From NCBI RefSeq assembly GCF_020103695.1, contig NZ_JAHXBF010000013.1, forward strand, positions 333,812 through 397,811: DNA of 64,000 nucleotides, written 5' to 3'. The number at the start of each line of letters is the position of its first letter. The first letter of the stretch is position 1. The notes beneath the pieces are model-generated. The model saw only the letters and a program-made list of their open reading frames with translations. It did not search any database and had not been told where the DNA came from. The DNA is from Hyalangium versicolor (GTDB lineage: Bacteria > Myxococcota > Myxococcia > Myxococcales > Myxococcaceae). Below are positions 25,905 to 35,200 of the stretch, one piece after another. The position numbers and the translations under genes are program-made.

Positions 25905-26477
25905 GTGAAGTTCCTCTCCTCAAGACTCCTGCTCCCATTGTTGATCATGGGCACGCTGCTGCTGCTCGGCCTCTTTCCACGATGGCTCGATCAGTTTCGC
26001 GCGTGGGACTCGGGCTCGATGCACCCCAGGGCAGGTTTGCTTCTCGTGGCCAGTCCTGGCAGTGGGGATCGGAACTTCGCCAAGACGGTGGTGCTCCTGG
26101 TGAAGGTGGGACCAGAAGGAGCAACGGGGTTGGTGCTCAACCGCCCAAGGCCTCCTGGGGATGAAGCGCTCCGAGAGGGAGCGGATCGATGGGGCGGACC
26201 GGTGTGGCCTGCGTTTCTCTCCACGCTGAGTCGCTCCCAGACATCCATGCCGGGCGCATGGCGGATCCTCGAAGGACTTTTCTGGAACGAGGGGCCAGCT
26301 CCAGAGGGGCTGTCCACGGAAGGCTCTCTGACCTTCGCAGGTCTGTCGGTGTGGGGCCCTGGTCAGCTCGACTCCGAGCTGGAGCGGGGAGGGTGGGTGC
26401 TGATGGAGACGGGCACGGAGGCGGTCTTTTCGGATACCAGTGCTTTGTGGGCCGAGTGCATTGCGCCTCATGGGTGA
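25905..26477 (+). CDS. YqgE/AlgH (UPF0301) family protein with an N-terminal membrane anchor
   Basis: 190 residues. The core has the family signature: GLLLVASPGSGDRNFAKTVVLLVKVGPEGATGLVLNRP (~44-82), GGPV, and VWGPGQLDSELERGGWVL near the C-terminus. Unusually, residues ~5-25 (RLLLPLLIMGTLLLLGLFP) form a hydrophobic segment preceding the domain; most family members are soluble and start at the GTLLIA strand. The function of the family is unknown. The start is GTG at 25905, with GGGA just upstream. The 3' end overlaps the convergent transglutaminase-like gene by ten bases. Confidence 0.82.
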   Translation: MKFLSSRLLLPLLIMGTLLLLGLFPRWLDQFRAWDSGSMHPRAGLLLVASPGSGDRNFAKTVVLLVKVGPEGATGLVLNRPRPPGDEALREGADRWGGPVWPAFLSTLSRSQTSMPGAWRILEGLFWNEGPAPEGLSTEGSLTFAGLSVWGPGQLDSELERGGWVLMETGTEAVFSDTSALWAECIAPHG

Positions 26478-27418
26478 ACGGTTCGGTCCCTGGGACGGAT
26501 CTCGACCGCCCCGCCACCCGGATCCTGGAAGACAGGCTGGCCCTGGGGGCCGTAGTCCACGTCCTCGTGGTAGGGCAGGGCCTTCCACCTGAGTGGTTCG
26601 ACCGAGAAGCTGTGGATGTTCTCCTCCTCGCGATCCAACTCACCGAAAGCAAGGCGGCCAGGCCCCGCGGTGTCCGCGAACACGAAGGAGTGCCCCTCGT
26701 AATTGATGTGCCGCTGTCCTGGGGCAGGCGTTGCGCGAATGGCGGTGAGCACGTGCGGTACTCCCGCAGGGGTCACGAAGAGGAGGTCCGCAGGATCCAT
26801 GAGGTAACTCAAGATCCCCGCGAACAACGTCACCTTCGAGTCGCAGTCTCCATAGCCCGTCAGCAGGATGAGGGGCGGAGGCGAGAGCCCCGAGCGGTTG
26901 ATGCCATCGTCCTCGAAGTCGGGCACGCCGTAGGGGATGTCCTGCACGAAGGCCATCGCCATGGCGATGCGGTTCTCGCGGGTGTCGAGGTCCTGCTCCC
27001 GCAAGTATGAGTAGATGAAACCGGCGATGGGTTCGGTGAACTCCGAGTAGTAGGTGGTCACCGCGCTCAAGTCGGGCACTACGGCGCTGCCAGTGCGGCG
27101 GAACAGCCCGTTGTCCATCAGCTTCTCGCGATTGGGCCGTTCCTCCTCGAAGAAGGGCTGGAAGAAGCTGGACGGCACACCGAACCGGGCGGCCATGTCC
27201 ACGGTGCGCTGGTAGTCATAGGTGTGCTCGAATACCAGCAGCTGCCCGCCGGGATCCTTGAACTGGAACCGGACGTGGAAACCTCCGTCGGGTGTGCGCT
27301 GGGCCTGGTAGCCGACATGCGCATTCCTGGAGAAACCCTCGGGCTTTCGCGGAGGTGTGGCTCCCAGGGTGGCGAGCATCAGGGACGGCAGGATGGCCGC
27401 TGCGGTCAAGGCTCCCAT
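26468..27418 (-). CDS. Secreted transglutaminase-like protein
   Basis: 316 residues with an N-terminal signal peptide (~1-20). A papain-like/transglutaminase-type triad is visible: Cys192 in TGYGDCDSKVTL, His222 in GVPHVLTAIRA, and Asp249 in FVFADTAG. The GDCDSK...H...ADTA spacing is that of bacterial transglutaminase-like cysteine peptidases. The N-terminal ~100 residues (HVRFQFKDPGGQLLVFEHTYDYQRTV) are unrecognised. The likely role is periplasmic or extracellular proteolysis or amide chemistry; the substrate is unknown. No gene is cotranscribed for certain; the alpha/beta hydrolase ends 76 bases upstream on the same strand. Confidence 0.72.
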   Translation of the reverse strand: MGALTAAAILPSLMLATLGATPPRKPEGFSRNAHVGYQAQRTPDGGFHVRFQFKDPGGQLLVFEHTYDYQRTVDMAARFGVPSSFFQPFFEEERPNREKLMDNGLFRRTGSAVVPDLSAVTTYYSEFTEPIAGFIYSYLREQDLDTRENRIAMAMAFVQDIPYGVPDFEDDGINRSGLSPPPLILLTGYGDCDSKVTLFAGILSYLMDPADLLFVTPAGVPHVLTAIRATPAPGQRHINYEGHSFVFADTAGPGRLAFGELDREEENIHSFSVEPLRWKALPYHEDVDYGPQGQPVFQDPGGGAVEIRPRDRTVHP

Positions 27419-27494
27419 GGTGCTGGAGGCCTCCAGAGTGCGAGTTCTGAAGGGGTGACGGAGCAGGCGCCCAAAGATTCAGGCCTCGAGTTGC

Positions 27495-28403
27495 TCAGTG
27501 CCGTGGCGCCGCAGCTGGGGTTGGCGTGTCGGATTCAAGCAGGAAGCCGCTGATACGGTCCGACAGCCAGCGCCGGAAGGCATCCGTTGTCGGTGGGCAG
27601 TGACGGCACTGCGCGAGGAGTTCCTGGTCGACGAGCGTTGGAAAGAGCTGCGGTGCCCGAGCCAGGAGCCGCTGTCCCGGAAAGCTCACGTCCTGGTCCG
27701 CGCCCAGCACGAGCGTGGGCGCCTTCAATCCCTTGAACTCTTCGGGTCTGGCGAGCACCGGTACCCGGATGTTCATGGTGTAGGAGCGCAGGGCGTCGCC
27801 CATGTACGGCACCCAGTCGTCATCCGCGGTCGTGAACAGGTGCCGGACGACCGCATCGAGTCGCTTCTGGGATGGAGACAGGCGGTAGAGCGTCATCGGG
27901 ACGCCGACCTTGGTGAGCCCCTCCCAGGCCGAGCCATTGACCACTCCGGCCGGAACGAGCAGGGCGAGCCGATCGATGCGCTCCGGCGCGAGCGCCGCGA
28001 GGCGGATGGCCACGAAGCCCCCCATGCTCACCCCCACCACATGGGTGCGCTGAAGCGAGAGCCCCTCCATCACCTCCGCGAGCCACTCCCCATACTCGTT
28101 GTTGGAGACCGAGGGCTGAGCATCCGCGCTCTTCACGGACTGCCCGATGACGTCGACCGCATGCACTCGGAAGCGCTCCAGCAGCGGCGCCAGCTCCCTC
28201 AGCACGTGCGCCGAGCTGGCCAAAGCGCCGTGCAGAATTACCACCGGAGGAGCTCCTTCCGGCCCTCCCACGAGGACGTGGGTGTCTCCCCACCGCGTTC
28301 GCACCGTCCGACTCTCGGTCGGTGCGGGGATTCGCTCCCGGAAGCGATCGAACCACTGCAGGAGTACGGCCTTCGCCTGCTCGTTCTTGAACATGGACTT
28401 CAT
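27495..28403 (-). CDS. Alpha/beta hydrolase
   Basis: 302 residues. Oxyanion region VVILHGALASS (~54-64), nucleophile elbow GVSMGGF (Ser126), acid in VLGADQDVSFPG, and the candidate histidine in QCRHCPP near the C-terminus. It is a soluble serine hydrolase of the MhpC/haloperoxidase-like group; its ester or C-C substrate is unknown. The start ATG at 28403 has a strong GGAGGAAGAA ribosome-binding site inside the end of the TetR gene, and the ATGA overlap (28400-28403) shows translational coupling. The TetR regulator therefore probably controls this enzyme together with itself. Confidence 0.88.
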   Translation of the reverse strand: MKSMFKNEQAKAVLLQWFDRFRERIPAPTESRTVRTRWGDTHVLVGGPEGAPPVVILHGALASSAHVLRELAPLLERFRVHAVDVIGQSVKSADAQPSVSNNEYGEWLAEVMEGLSLQRTHVVGVSMGGFVAIRLAALAPERIDRLALLVPAGVVNGSAWEGLTKVGVPMTLYRLSPSQKRLDAVVRHLFTTADDDWVPYMGDALRSYTMNIRVPVLARPEEFKGLKAPTLVLGADQDVSFPGQRLLARAPQLFPTLVDQELLAQCRHCPPTTDAFRRWLSDRISGFLLESDTPTPAAAPRH

Positions 28404-29047
28404 GACTTCTTCCTCCTGCGCGGTTTGGGAACTGGACGCAGTCCCTCGAGGTGCTGGCGGACCAGGTGATCCACCAGTTCCGTCGGTGAGGCATGCCCGC
28501 CCTGCACCCATGCGATGAGGGCGAAGTAGAAGAAGGAGAAGTACGCAACGGCGAACAGCGCACCGCTCACATCGGGCCGGAGCTCGCCGCGCGCGCTCGC
28601 CTCCTGAGCCAGTTGCGCAAGCGCTCCGTGGACCCTACCGACCTGGGCGGTGAACCTCTGGGCCCATGGCTCATCGGCGAAGAGCGACTCCTTGAGCAGG
28701 GTTCGTGAGAGCTGGGGACGGCGCTGGTAGTAGCCGAACACGGCGCGGGTCAGCGCAGAGAGCTGCTTCTCCAACGGCCCCGGGCCGAGCCCGGCCAGCG
28801 CTTGCGCCAAGGTCTCTTCCAGATCATCGAACAGCGCGGCGTGGAGCAGCTCTCGCTTGTCTCCGTAGTGGTGGAGCACCGTCCCAGCCGATACCCCCGC
28901 GCGTGCGGCGATGGCCCTCAGGTTCGCCGCCTCGAAGCCCACGCGCTCGAATTCCGCGCGCGCCGCCTGGAGGACCGCCTGTCTGGTGGCTTCCTTCTGG
29001 GTGGCTCGGGTTCCACCCTGTTGCTTGCGTTGGTTGAACACGTTCAA
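28400..29047 (-). CDS. TetR/AcrR family transcriptional regulator
   Basis: 215 residues. N-terminal HTH: RQAVLQAARAEFERVGFEAANLRAIAARAGVSAGTVLHHYGDKRELLHAAL (~22-72), followed by a helical ligand-binding domain and a Lys/Arg-rich tail (PKPRRRKKS). There is no in-frame ATG; the best starts are TTG at 29047 or GTG at 29041, and no clear ribosome-binding site precedes either. Two tandem palindromes (29035-29059) cover this start, which suggests autorepression that also blocks initiation. The downstream partner is the translationally coupled alpha/beta hydrolase. It is divergent from the HNVGN-type histidine kinase gene. Confidence 0.88.
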   Translation of the reverse strand: MNVFNQRKQQGGTRATQKEATRQAVLQAARAEFERVGFEAANLRAIAARAGVSAGTVLHHYGDKRELLHAALFDDLEETLAQALAGLGPGPLEKQLSALTRAVFGYYQRRPQLSRTLLKESLFADEPWAQRFTAQVGRVHGALAQLAQEASARGELRPDVSGALFAVAYFSFFYFALIAWVQGGHASPTELVDHLVRQHLEGLRPVPKPRRRKKS

Positions 29048-29059
29048 TGAACATGTTCA
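29035..29059. promoter_or_regulatory. Tandem palindromic operator at the TetR start
   Basis: TGAACACGTTCA (29035-29046) and TGAACATGTTCA (29048-29059): two 12-bp palindromes, the second perfect, separated by one base. They overlap the predicted start codon of the TetR gene, in the divergent region with the histidine kinase. This is the expected form of a TetR autoregulatory operator. Confidence 0.7.
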
Positions 29060-29129
29060 ATGAAACCCTGATCAAAGTCCAGCGTCTGTTCGGATTGAGT
29101 TCCCGCGCACATCGAGTGCCTGCCAAGCC

Positions 29130-31400
29130 ATGTGGATTTCCGGGACAATCCCTGTCGTGGCAATACACTCCCCCCTCCCGCAGACAGATTCGCTGGCTCG
29201 CTCGACGCTCATCTCCATGGGGGTGCGCATCGCCGCCATCATCACGCTTGCCACCGTGTTCAGCTATCTGCATCTGGTTCGCACCCTGCGCTCGGAGGCG
29301 CTGACGCAACTGGACCGCCACGTCCAGGAGCGCCTCGAGCGCGAACAGACCATCTTCGTCCTCGCGGAGGACAACCACTCCCTTCTCAAGAAGGCCCTGG
29401 CGGACAAGCTCACGGAGTACCATGCGCAGGAGCCGGAAGCCCGCTTCGACAGCCTCTTCGCGCAGAACCCAGACGGCACCGTCCGCAATCGTCCCGAAGT
29501 CTTCGACGGTACGCGGATGCCGGCCCTTGTGGTTCCCCGGGACGTGAAGATGGATGCCGGGCTCCGCCGCCGCATCCTCGCTTCGTATGATGTGCTGGCG
29601 CAGTACGGGCCCGCGTTCCACTCCCGCTTCACGAACACATACATCGTCCTGCCCGAGGGGCCCTTGATCCTCTTCTGGCCCGATAGCCCGAATTGGTACA
29701 GGGAGGCCGAGTCCGACTTCACCCCCCTCTCACTCGAGTTCATGGTGCTCAGCCTCTCCGCGAACAACTCGGCGCGAGAGACCCGCTGGTGCGCTGCCTA
29801 TCCGGATCCCGTCGCCCGCAGCTGGATGGTGTCCGTCTCCACGCCGCTGGACATAGGCGGGCGCCACGTCGCGACGATGGGGCACGACGTGTTGCTCAAG
29901 GAGCTGATGGCACGCACCACCAACGTGCATCTGCCCGGCGCCTACAACATCCTCTTCCGGGATGACGGACAGCTCCTCGCCCATCCGGAGCTGCACCTGG
30001 AGGGGGCCACCGAGAGCTACAATCTCCTCCAGTCCTCCGCTCCAGCGGGCGCGGGGGCGGGCGAGCTCGCATCCGAGGAGAAGCACACGCACCTGAGGGC
30101 CATCTTCGAGCGGGTGACGCGCCGAGAGCCCAATCAGACCGTGTTGGAGCTGCCCGAGCACCGCGAGTACCTCGCCGCCTCGCGGCTGCGAGGCCCGGGG
30201 TGGAACTTCGTCACCGTGCTGACCGAGAGCGAGGTGACCCGGCCCGCTCTTCAAGCCGCTCGCTATGTGCTGGGGTTCGGCGTGGCGTCGCTGCTGCTGG
30301 AGCTGGCCATCATGTACTGGGTGCTGAGGCGGCAGATCACCCGCCCCCTGATGGCCTTCAACGAGGCGACCGATCGAGTAGCGGCTGGGGATTTCAAGGT
30401 GACGCTGGACACCCAGCGCAAGGACGAGCTGGGCCGGCTGGCGGGGGCCTTCCGGTTGATGGCCGACAAGGTGCAAGAGCGTGAGGACGCCCTGCGTCAT
30501 GCCAACGAGGGACTGGAGCAGCGGGTGGATGAGCGCACCCGTGAACTCCGAGAGGTGAACCGGAAGCTGGTGGATGTGGCACGCAGGGCCGGCATGGCGG
30601 AGGTCGCCACCAACGTGCTGCACAACGTGGGTAACGTGCTCAACAGCGTCAGCGCCTCAGCGCTCGTAGCCAGGGAGCAGCTGGCGGCGCTGCGCATCGA
30701 GCAGGTGCGGAAGGTGGCGGGGCTGCTCGGTACGCACCAGGGGGAGCTGGCGACCTTTCTCTCTCAGGACGAGCGCGGACGGAAGCTGGTGCCGTACCTG
30801 GACGAGCTCGCGCGGAACCTCGAGCAGGAGCGCGAGCAGCTGGCTGGGCACCTCGATGAGATCGAGCAGTACACCCACCACATCGGCACCATCGTCAGCC
30901 AGCAGCAGAGTTATGCCCGCTCTCCGCAGCTGATCGAGTCCGTCGTGCTGGCGGAGGTGATGGAGGACGCCCTGCGCATCAACGCTGCCGGGCTCACCCG
31001 CCACGAGGTGAAGGTGGAGCGCCACCTGGAGCCCATTCCGTCGGTGGTGACGGACAAGCACAAGGTGCTCATGGTGCTCACCAACCTCATCAGCAATGCC
31101 AAGAACGCCATGAATGGAGTGGAGCCCGAGAAGCGGCTCCTGACGGTGAGGGTCGAGCCTGGGCTCGGTGAGAGTGTCCGGCTCGAGGTGGCGGATCAGG
31201 GCGTGGGCATCCCGCCGGAGTTGCTCACGCGCATCTTCGAGCACGGCTTCACTACCCGCGATGACGGGCACGGTTTCGGCCTGCATTTCAGCGCTCTGGC
31301 CGCTGGGGAGCTCGGCGGATCCCTGCGCGTCCACAGCGACGGACCCGGGCGCGGAGCCACCTTCACCCTGGAACTGCCACTGCAACCCCCCGCGGTCTGA
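29130..31400 (+). CDS. Membrane sensor histidine kinase with HAMP and variant HNVGN box
   Basis: 756 residues. TM1 (~30-50), an extracytoplasmic Cache-like sensor (~55-375, two lobes; VSVSTPLDIGGRHVATMGHDV, YNILFRDDGQLLAHPEL), TM2 (~382-402), HAMP (ITRPLMAFNEATDRVAAGDF, ~405-455), a coiled coil, and a kinase core. The phosphoacceptor region is GMAEVATNVLHNVGNVLNSV (H498) instead of the canonical HEIRNPL. The ATPase domain has N-box NLISNAKNAM, DQGVGI and GHGFGLHFSAL. A signal from outside the cell should drive phosphorylation, with no response regulator next door. The ATG at 29130 is used; an internal ATG at 29217 would still keep TM1. It is divergent from the TetR operon. Confidence 0.9.
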   Translation: MWISGTIPVVAIHSPLPQTDSLARSTLISMGVRIAAIITLATVFSYLHLVRTLRSEALTQLDRHVQERLEREQTIFVLAEDNHSLLKKALADKLTEYHAQEPEARFDSLFAQNPDGTVRNRPEVFDGTRMPALVVPRDVKMDAGLRRRILASYDVLAQYGPAFHSRFTNTYIVLPEGPLILFWPDSPNWYREAESDFTPLSLEFMVLSLSANNSARETRWCAAYPDPVARSWMVSVSTPLDIGGRHVATMGHDVLLKELMARTTNVHLPGAYNILFRDDGQLLAHPELHLEGATESYNLLQSSAPAGAGAGELASEEKHTHLRAIFERVTRREPNQTVLELPEHREYLAASRLRGPGWNFVTVLTESEVTRPALQAARYVLGFGVASLLLELAIMYWVLRRQITRPLMAFNEATDRVAAGDFKVTLDTQRKDELGRLAGAFRLMADKVQEREDALRHANEGLEQRVDERTRELREVNRKLVDVARRAGMAEVATNVLHNVGNVLNSVSASALVAREQLAALRIEQVRKVAGLLGTHQGELATFLSQDERGRKLVPYLDELARNLEQEREQLAGHLDEIEQYTHHIGTIVSQQQSYARSPQLIESVVLAEVMEDALRINAAGLTRHEVKVERHLEPIPSVVTDKHKVLMVLTNLISNAKNAMNGVEPEKRLLTVRVEPGLGESVRLEVADQGVGIPPELLTRIFEHGFTTRDDGHGFGLHFSALAAGELGGSLRVHSDGPGRGATFTLELPLQPPAV

Positions 31401-31519
31401 GGGGACCTTTCCCCACGCCGGCAGCGGGTTGGACAACATCTGCCAACGCTTCCACCTGATGCCGGAGTAGGTTTCGGGTAGCAAGAACCCCTCGGCTCGA
31501 GTGGAAGGACTTGGTCACC

Positions 31520-32167
31520 ATGAGCACCGACTGGATTGACGTCTCGGTTCCCCTGCGCACCGGCATGGTGCACTGGCCGGACAACCCCCCTGTGAAGATC
31601 GAGCGGGTCATGGACCTGGAGCGGGGCGATGTCGCCTCGGTGTCGTCCATGTCGATGGGTGTCCATACCGGCACGCATATGGACGCGCCCGCGCACTTCC
31701 AGCGCGGCGGAGTGGGCATCGACCAGATGCCGCTCGAGGCCACCCTGGGGCAGGCGAGGGTGGTCGAGATCCAGGATCCGGTGTCCATCCAACGCGCGGA
31801 GCTGGAGCGCGCGAATCTCCAGCCGGGGGAGCGGGTGCTGTTTCGCACCCGCAACTCGGAGCGCTGCTGGAAGACCGACACGTTCGTCGAGGACTTCGTC
31901 TTCATCTCCCGGGGCGCGGCCGCCTATCTCGCGGAGTGCCGCGTGCGGACCGTGGGCGTGGACTACCTGTCCGTGGGCGGGTTCCGGGAGGATGGCGAGG
32001 AGACACACCTCGCCTTGCTCCAGGCTGGCATCTGGGTCATCGAGGGGCTCAACCTCTCGCAGGTGCGTGAGGGGGCGTACGAATTGATCTGTCTCCCGCT
32101 CCGGATCGCAGGGGGAGATGGCTCCCCCGCCCGGGCCATCCTGAGGCCCCTCCCGGCGGGCCGGTAA
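31520..32167 (+). CDS. Cyclase family protein (kynurenine-formamidase-like metal hydrolase)
   Basis: 215 residues. The signature HTGTHMDAPAHF (H49, H53, D55, H59) is the metal-binding motif of the cyclase/KynB superfamily. The N-terminal DVSVPLRTGMVHWPDNPPV and C-terminal WVIEGLNLSQVREGAYELICLPLRIAGGDGSPARAIL also match the family. Candidate activities are N-formylkynurenine deformylation or another cyclic amide or ester hydrolysis; no tryptophan-degradation neighbours are present to decide. The ATG at 31520 follows AAGGA by about ten bases; a TTG at 31511 is less likely. It stands alone between the sensor kinase and the convergent giant kinase. Confidence 0.85.
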   Translation: MSTDWIDVSVPLRTGMVHWPDNPPVKIERVMDLERGDVASVSSMSMGVHTGTHMDAPAHFQRGGVGIDQMPLEATLGQARVVEIQDPVSIQRAELERANLQPGERVLFRTRNSERCWKTDTFVEDFVFISRGAAAYLAECRVRTVGVDYLSVGGFREDGEETHLALLQAGIWVIEGLNLSQVREGAYELICLPLRIAGGDGSPARAILRPLPAGR

Positions 32168-32261
32168 GATGGCAAGCTCCTTCTCCCATGGACGAGCATG
32201 ACATCCACGAGGCGGGTGGTTCGAGATCGCGGCGTACCTGGGGCGCTGAGCGGCCATTTCG

Positions 32262-35200
32262 TCAGACGGACTGCTGAAGCGGGAACTCGAGCGTGGCCGT
32301 GGCGCCCTTTCCGGGTCCCTCACTCTCCAGCAGGAGGCGCCCCCCCATCACCTGCGCCGCCAGCGCGCTCGAGTGCAGTCCGAAGCCATGGCCCTCCTTG
32401 CGGGTGGTGAATCCGTGCGCGAAGAGCTGCTTGCGGACCTCCGGCGTGAAGCCCTTGCCGCTGTCCACCACCTGGATCCGGGCCATGTTCCCCTGGACCG
32501 TGAGCCGCACGCACAGGTGACGCTGCTCCTCGGGCAGCTCGTCCATGGCGTACTTGGCGTTGCTGATGAGGTTGATGAGGATCTGCAGCACCTTGTGCTT
32601 GTCCAACCTCAGCCTGGGCACGGAGCCGAACTCGCGCGTCACGGAGATGCCGTGCCGCCGCAGCGCTGCCAACTGAAAGCGCAGGCTGTCCTCGATGAGC
32701 TGGGCGAGATCCCACTCCTCCAAGAGGAGGGAAGTCTTGGCGTAGTCCTGCTGCACCCGGACGATGGCGTGGATGTGCTCGATGTGCAGGCCCATTTCAT
32801 CCAGGTTCGTGCGGAGCTGGGTCTGCTCGTGGCTGAGTTCCTTGGAGAGGGCCACGAGGTAGTTCGGCAGGACGCGGCCGCGCGGGTCCTTCGTCAGGAA
32901 CCCCACCAGATCCTCCTGGTGATCCTTGAGCATGGCGGAGAGCTGAGCCGCTCGGTCGAGGCGCGAGGCCGCGAGCGCGCTGCGCATCTGCTCCAGGTTG
33001 ATGCCAGCGCTGGTGAGCACATTGCCTACGTTATGCAGCACGTTGGAGGCGATCTCGGCCATGCCCGCCGCACGCGCCGTGTCCACCAACTGGGCCTGGG
33101 CCTGCTTCAGCTCGCGCGTGCGCTCCTCCACCCGCCGCTCCAACTCGTCGTTGGCGCAGCGCAGGGCGGCCTCGGCGCGCTGGATCTCCGCGTACAGCCG
33201 CGCGTTCTCGATCGAGATGGCGGCCTGCGAGGCGACCTGACCCAGCAGCGTGATGCGGGCCGGGGTGAACGCCCCCGAGGCGAGCTTGTTCTCCAGGTAC
33301 ATCACTCCCGACAGGGCCTCCTGGCGCAGCAGTGGCAGGCACAGCACGGACCTGGCTCCGCTTTGCGCGAGGTAGGGATCGGTCGAGAACGGGTGGGGTG
33401 CCGCCGCGTCGCTGATGAGCACATGCTCGTGGGTCCGCCGGACGTAGGAGATGATCGTCCAGGGCAGCACGGCCTCCGCCTCGTCCAGTGGCAGGGCCTG
33501 CGCGCCTTCCGAGGCGCCCTCCGTGTCGGCCGCGAGCACGAGCTTGTCGCCGCGCGGGAGCAGCAGGGCGCTGCGCTGGGCGCCCGCATTCTCGGTGGCC
33601 ACGCGCATGAGCGCGGAGACCAGCTTCTCGAGGACGATCTCGCTGGCAACAGCCTGCTGCGCCTTGACCACGGCGAGGACGTCGAGCTCCCGGGACTCCG
33701 AAGTGGTGGTGCTGGTGGTTCCCGCGGATACAACCGGGGTCACCAGGAACGGCCACAGGGCGTCCAACTGCTTGACCTTGCCAAGGGCGCCCCACTGCAT
33801 GTACGCCTCGCGGGCCTGCCGCACGTAGGCCTCGGCGATGAAGGGGGCCTGCCGCCTGCGGTAGAAGTTCGCCGCCAGCTCGGCCACGAGCGCCACGTGC
33901 TGCATGAAGCCGTGCTCGCGGGCCATGCGAAGGGCTTCCTCGTACGCGGGGAGCGCTTCGTCCAGGCGGCCCCGGATGCGGGCCAGCTCCGCGGCGATCA
34001 GCCGCTCGAGCGCGCGGAACGTCTCGGGGCAGTTGGCGGCCCACTCCTCGAACTGCTGCCAGTGCTCCTCGGCGGCTTCCAGGTATCTCCGCTGATCCTC
34101 CGGTGCGGCCCCCTCGTAGCATGCGATCAGGGCCAGGGCGTGGAAGAGGTGGAAGTCCACCAGCGGGATGATGCCGATGAAGGACCAGATGAACGCCGAC
34201 GCCTTGTCCCCCGCTTCACGGGCCTCCGTGTAGGCACCGCACATGAAGCGCGCCTGCATCTTGGAGAGCCAGTACTGGCACACCATGCTGCTCATGTGGG
34301 CCGGTGACAGCGAGGACTCCAGGGCCTTCTCGTCGAAGTCCTCTCCGTCCAACGTGCCGAACGTGGGCGACAGGCCTCGCAGCGTCTGCATGTAGCGCAA
34401 GACGATGAGGGTGGTATCCACCACCCCCACGAAGCCCGTCTTGCGCATGAAGTCCATCCGGTCGAGCGCGTCCTGGTAGACGTCGTCCAGCGGGTGCCCC
34501 ATGGCCTGCCGGTTCCAGACCAGATGGCCGACGATGTAGCAGGCGAACAGGTAGTTGTTGGTCTGGATTGCTTGCTGGAAGCCGCCCAGCGCGAAGTCAT
34601 GCGCGACGGGCAGAGGCCGGCACCAGTAACTGATCATCTCCATGTTGAAGAGCACCCGGACCCGCTCGTTGGCCAGGTTGTACCGGTCGACGAGCGAGAG
34701 GGCGAGCACCCCATAGGCATAGCCCTCCTGGTAGCTGTGGAAGAACTTGCCGAGCAGCACTCCGATCGAGCTGTACGCGATCACGGAGTCGTTGGTGTTG
34801 CCGTAGCGGAGGCTCAGGGCCACCATCCGGCAGACGTGGAGCACGAGCAGGTTGTTGTCGGTGAGGTAGGCCGACGGGAAGAGGCGGCCCAGCACGCTCA
34901 TCACCGGCTTCATGTCCGCGTCCGTCATCAGCGGCAGATCGATGAGGCTCTCGATGGGGCGTCCTCCCAGCAGGGCCTGGACCTCCTCTCGCGCCGCCGC
35001 GGCCTCCTCCCAGGTGGGGTGCGGATCCATCGGCATGCCCAGCAGCCCCAGGCACTCGAGGAGGCAGGTGACGGAGGTCTGGATCTCACCGACGATGAGG
35101 AGCACCTCATGCATCAGTCCGTAGGCGGCGGCGATGTCCACCCGGCTCCGGACTCTCGAGCGCAGCCCGTCCAGCAGGCGGCGGGCCTCGCCGATGTTGC

